A stretch of 8,091 nucleotides of DNA, from NCBI GenBank assembly GCA_014896635.1, contig JADBKA010000217.1:1-8091 (forward strand). Reading direction: 5' to 3'. The position numbers were made by a program, and so were the translations under genes. Below are positions 6,206 to 8,091 of the stretch, one piece after another. The DNA comes from Ktedonobacteraceae bacterium. GTDB taxonomy: Bacteria > Chloroflexota > Ktedonobacteria > Ktedonobacterales > Ktedonobacteraceae. Positions within the stretch are counted from its first letter, which is position 1; every line of letters starts with the position of its first letter. The notes under the pieces were generated by a model that saw only the letters and a program-made list of their open reading frames with translations, had not been told where the DNA came from and did no database searches.

Positions 6206-6880
6206 CAGAGACGGGAGCCTGTGATACTACCTTGCGTTCAGATGGACAAGATGCTTCTCTGGAAGCAACCTGGTATGAATTGCTATCGCGCCGATAGAGA
6301 GTGTCTACTCCATGTATATCTTTAAAAACATATGATGAATGATAAGGCCATGCTATTCCATTAGCATGCAGCAAGTATTAGGATTGATCGGTCGGTAAGT
6401 ATCGGTAGAGAGTCAGTCGATATCCACATAGGCGTGAACTTCACAAATTTCTTGTGAGCTATTCGATAGTCCTCAAAGCAAAGTTCGCTTACCCTTTAAA
6501 AAAGAAGTCTTGCTCACAGGCATTTGACTTCATCCGTCAAAAATCTGTCTGTGAACGTCTATGCAATAGGTCCTGCCGGATCTTCACCTTTTCAAATTCA
6601 AAAATAGGTGAAAGAACTGTGGGAATGGGATTCAGGGGCATGTTTCCTGGGAGAAGTGAGGCAGCTCTCTCTGCAACGAGGCAGATAGCAGCCCCTTCTC
6701 TTTTCCGCATGTATTTTATCGGGACATTTAGTGGGTCGTAGTTCATCTACCAGGATTGGATGGTCCGGGGCATTGGCGCTCCTGACACTGATAGGGGAGG
6801 GTGTCCCTTCGATTTCCTTTTTCTTCTTGCTGACAAGTGGATGCATCATTTAGTGTGAGTAAAAAGCGGAGACAAGAACA
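6206..6880. other. About 675-bp region without a supportable gene
   Basis: Short open frames exist on both strands, but none has a ribosome binding site together with a recognisable protein sequence. The region is more A/T-rich than the flanking genes. It contains a perfect 7-bp hairpin, CATGCTA (6349-6355) with TAGCATG (6362-6368) around six bases, and the GTGA/TCAC cluster listed separately. It is probably the upstream control region of the pseudokinase gene and perhaps the eroded remains of a gene. No tRNA, CRISPR or complete insertion sequence was seen. Confidence 0.5.
6434..6612. promoter_or_regulatory. Cluster of GTGA/TCAC dyads upstream of the pseudokinase gene
   Basis: Seven GTGA or TCAC words fall in about 180 bp and pair into nested inverted repeats: GTGAA-C-TTCAC (6434-6444), TCACAA-ATTTC-TTGTGA (6441-6457), TCACAG (6514-6519) with CTGTGA (6549-6554) enclosing TTTGAC (6523-6528) and GTCAAA (6536-6541), and TTCACCT (6583-6589) with AGGTGAA (6606-6612). 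None is followed by a T-run. They could be operator half-sites or RNA hairpins. The function is unknown. Confidence 0.35.
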
Positions 6881-8091
6881 ATGGATGAGAGAAGCAGGAA
6901 AGTTAAATCCTCTTTCCAGACAGGGCAAACAATCGGACAATACAGAGTCACCAGAGAGGCAGATCGAGAAAGATCCGTCGAAACATACCTGGGCGTAGAT
7001 TCCCGCTCCAATACACAGGTAATGATTGATGTCTTCCAGCCACCATTGGTAAGCGATTTACAGGGATCTTTTCTGAAACAAACGCAGGCGCTCACGATGC
7101 TGGACCATCCACATATTCTGCGTCTGCGGGACGCCGGGCTGGAGAACCACCACGCCTTCCTGGTCTCCGACTATGTTTCTCATGTTACCTTAAAGCGGGC
7201 ATTTCCTCCAACCAGTAAACAGCCACTGGACAAGGTGATGCCCTATCTCAAGCAAATTGCCTCCGCGCTCCATTACATACATCAGCAGCAACTGCTGCAC
7301 GGTGATGTCAGGCCAGAAAATATCCTGATCGACGGCAATAACCAGGTCCTGCTCTGGGGTTTTAGCATAGAGGCTATTACGCAAAATCAGGAGCGTCTCC
7401 GCTCACAGAAGCCGGAAGACATGCGCAAGATTGTGGCCTACAGCGCTCCTGAACGAATACAGGGGAAATTGTTACCCGCAGGCGATCAATATTCATTTGC
7501 CCTCATCATCTATGAATTACTCAGCGGGACATTACCCTTCACAGGCTCGTACATCCAGATTGCTACTCAGCAACTCCAGGCTCCTGTTCCTCCTCTCCGG
7601 TTGCAAGTGCCCGGTATCCCTCCAACAGTGGAGAGTGTCATCATGAAAGCGCTCTCGAAAGATCCGCAGCAGCGCTTTCCCAATGTTCAGGCATTTATCA
7701 GTACACTGGAACAGAGCGCACAACTCCAGCCTGGTCAGAGAGCGCAGGTACAGGCACCGACCAGCAGAGCAGTTCCGCAGCCACCAGCGGCGAGTTTATG
7801 GCAGGCGCCTCCAGCGCCTCCAACACAGGAGGCTCTGCCCACCAGGCAAGCTGCATCTGCTCCCGCCTCTGTGCAACAACATCAGATCGCGCCACCCGCA
7901 CCGCCCCCACCGCCCGCGCCGATGCCACCATCGCAACAACAAGTGACAATGGCTGCTGCCGCACAGCCGCCCGCTCCCCCGCCGGTGCAACAGGCATTGG
8001 CCCCTCGCCGGGATGCCTCCAATACGATCACCCGCAGGGCCTTTGCGGTGGGTCTGGTCGGCCTGGCCGCCCTGGGAGGGGCTGGTGGCTG
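6881..8091 (+). CDS. Ser/Thr-kinase-like protein, probable pseudokinase with Pro-rich linker (3' end outside window)
   Basis: 403 codons are visible and the frame stays open at the edge. Residues about 19-277 form a PknB-type kinase fold: IGQYRVTREA start, DHPHILRL (75-82), LHGDVRPENILID (139-151), APER (189-192), DQYSFALIIYELLSGTLPF (202-220) and the late Arg265. Catalytic positions are degenerate. The Gly-rich loop reads ADRERSVETY, VAIK is VMID (Lys to Asp50), the alpha-C Glu is Gln67, HRD is HGD (140-142), the catalytic-loop Lys is Arg144, and DFG is GFS (160-162). Only Asp142 and Asn147 remain. Residues about 285-380 are Pro/Gln/Ala-rich, then Arg385-Arg386 and AFAVGLVGLAALGGAGG begin a probable membrane or Tat-like segment, so an extracytoplasmic C-terminal domain is likely. 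GGAGA (6868-6872) lies eight bases before the ATG. It probably binds or scaffolds rather than phosphorylates. Confidence 0.88.
   Translation, partial: MDERSRKVKSSFQTGQTIGQYRVTREADRERSVETYLGVDSRSNTQVMIDVFQPPLVSDLQGSFLKQTQALTMLDHPHILRLRDAGLENHHAFLVSDYVSHVTLKRAFPPTSKQPLDKVMPYLKQIASALHYIHQQQLLHGDVRPENILIDGNNQVLLWGFSIEAITQNQERLRSQKPEDMRKIVAYSAPERIQGKLLPAGDQYSFALIIYELLSGTLPFTGSYIQIATQQLQAPVPPLRLQVPGIPPTVESVIMKALSKDPQQRFPNVQAFISTLEQSAQLQPGQRAQVQAPTSRAVPQPPAASLWQAPPAPPTQEALPTRQAASAPASVQQHQIAPPAPPPPPAPMPPSQQQVTMAAAAQPPAPPPVQQALAPRRDASNTITRRAFAVGLVGLAALGGAGG

Noticed and set aside
6003..6374. 123-residue minus-strand open frame
   Set aside because: It runs straight through the palindromic repeat element and the likely operon promoter, and its residues follow the repeat sequence rather than any protein family.
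6454..6741. 95-residue plus-strand open frame with GTG start
   Set aside because: It has no ribosome binding site, no recognisable domain and irregular composition, and its start lies inside a dyad. It is more likely chance or an eroded sequence.

Overview
The window most resembles a Ktedonobacteria-like chromosome (Chloroflexota: large genomes, many Ser/Thr-kinase-like genes with proline-rich linkers, DUF4388 proteins, GC-rich palindromic repeats between genes). This is an inference from gene style; no rRNA or other taxonomic marker is present. Five complete genes and one cut by the right edge can be supported.

Layout. Positions 1-112 hold an about 115-bp palindromic repeat, truncated by the window start. 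Two plus-strand genes follow, probably one transcript: a DUF4388 (PATAN-like) protein with a C-terminal helical/winged-helix-like segment (359-1039), and a pentapeptide-repeat protein of 63 consecutive in-register pentapeptides (1103-2218). Next is a Fur-family metalloregulator (2432-2962, GTG start). It is convergent with a minus-strand two-gene operon and shares stop-codon bases with it. That operon encodes an energy-coupling-factor (ECF) cobalt/nickel importer: a 728-residue CbiM-PDGLE/CbiN-like-CbiQ fusion (5951-3765) and the CbiO ATPase (3768-2959), joined by a 4-base GTGA overlap.

The operon leader is only about 50 nt, has no cobalamin riboswitch, and contains two adjacent palindromes that could be metalloregulator operators. 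Beyond the promoter lies a second copy of the 1-112 repeat, in opposite orientation (6091-6205). About 675 bp without a convincing gene follows (6206-6880), rich in short dyads built on GTGA/TCAC. From 6881 to the right edge runs a serine/threonine-kinase-like protein that has lost the Gly-rich loop, the VAIK lysine, the alpha-C glutamate and the DFG aspartate. It is therefore a probable pseudokinase, followed by a Pro/Gln/Ala-rich linker and the start of a membrane or Tat-like segment preceded by Arg-Arg.

Working model: the fused CbiM-N-Q protein binds Ni2+ or Co2+ and translocates it using CbiO, and the neighbouring Fur-family protein may sense metal and repress the operon at the leader palindromes. 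The DUF4388/pentapeptide pair and the pseudokinase look like separate signalling or scaffold functions with unknown partners. The least expected items are the pseudokinase, the single-chain transporter and the inverted pair of repeat elements flanking the metal-import block.
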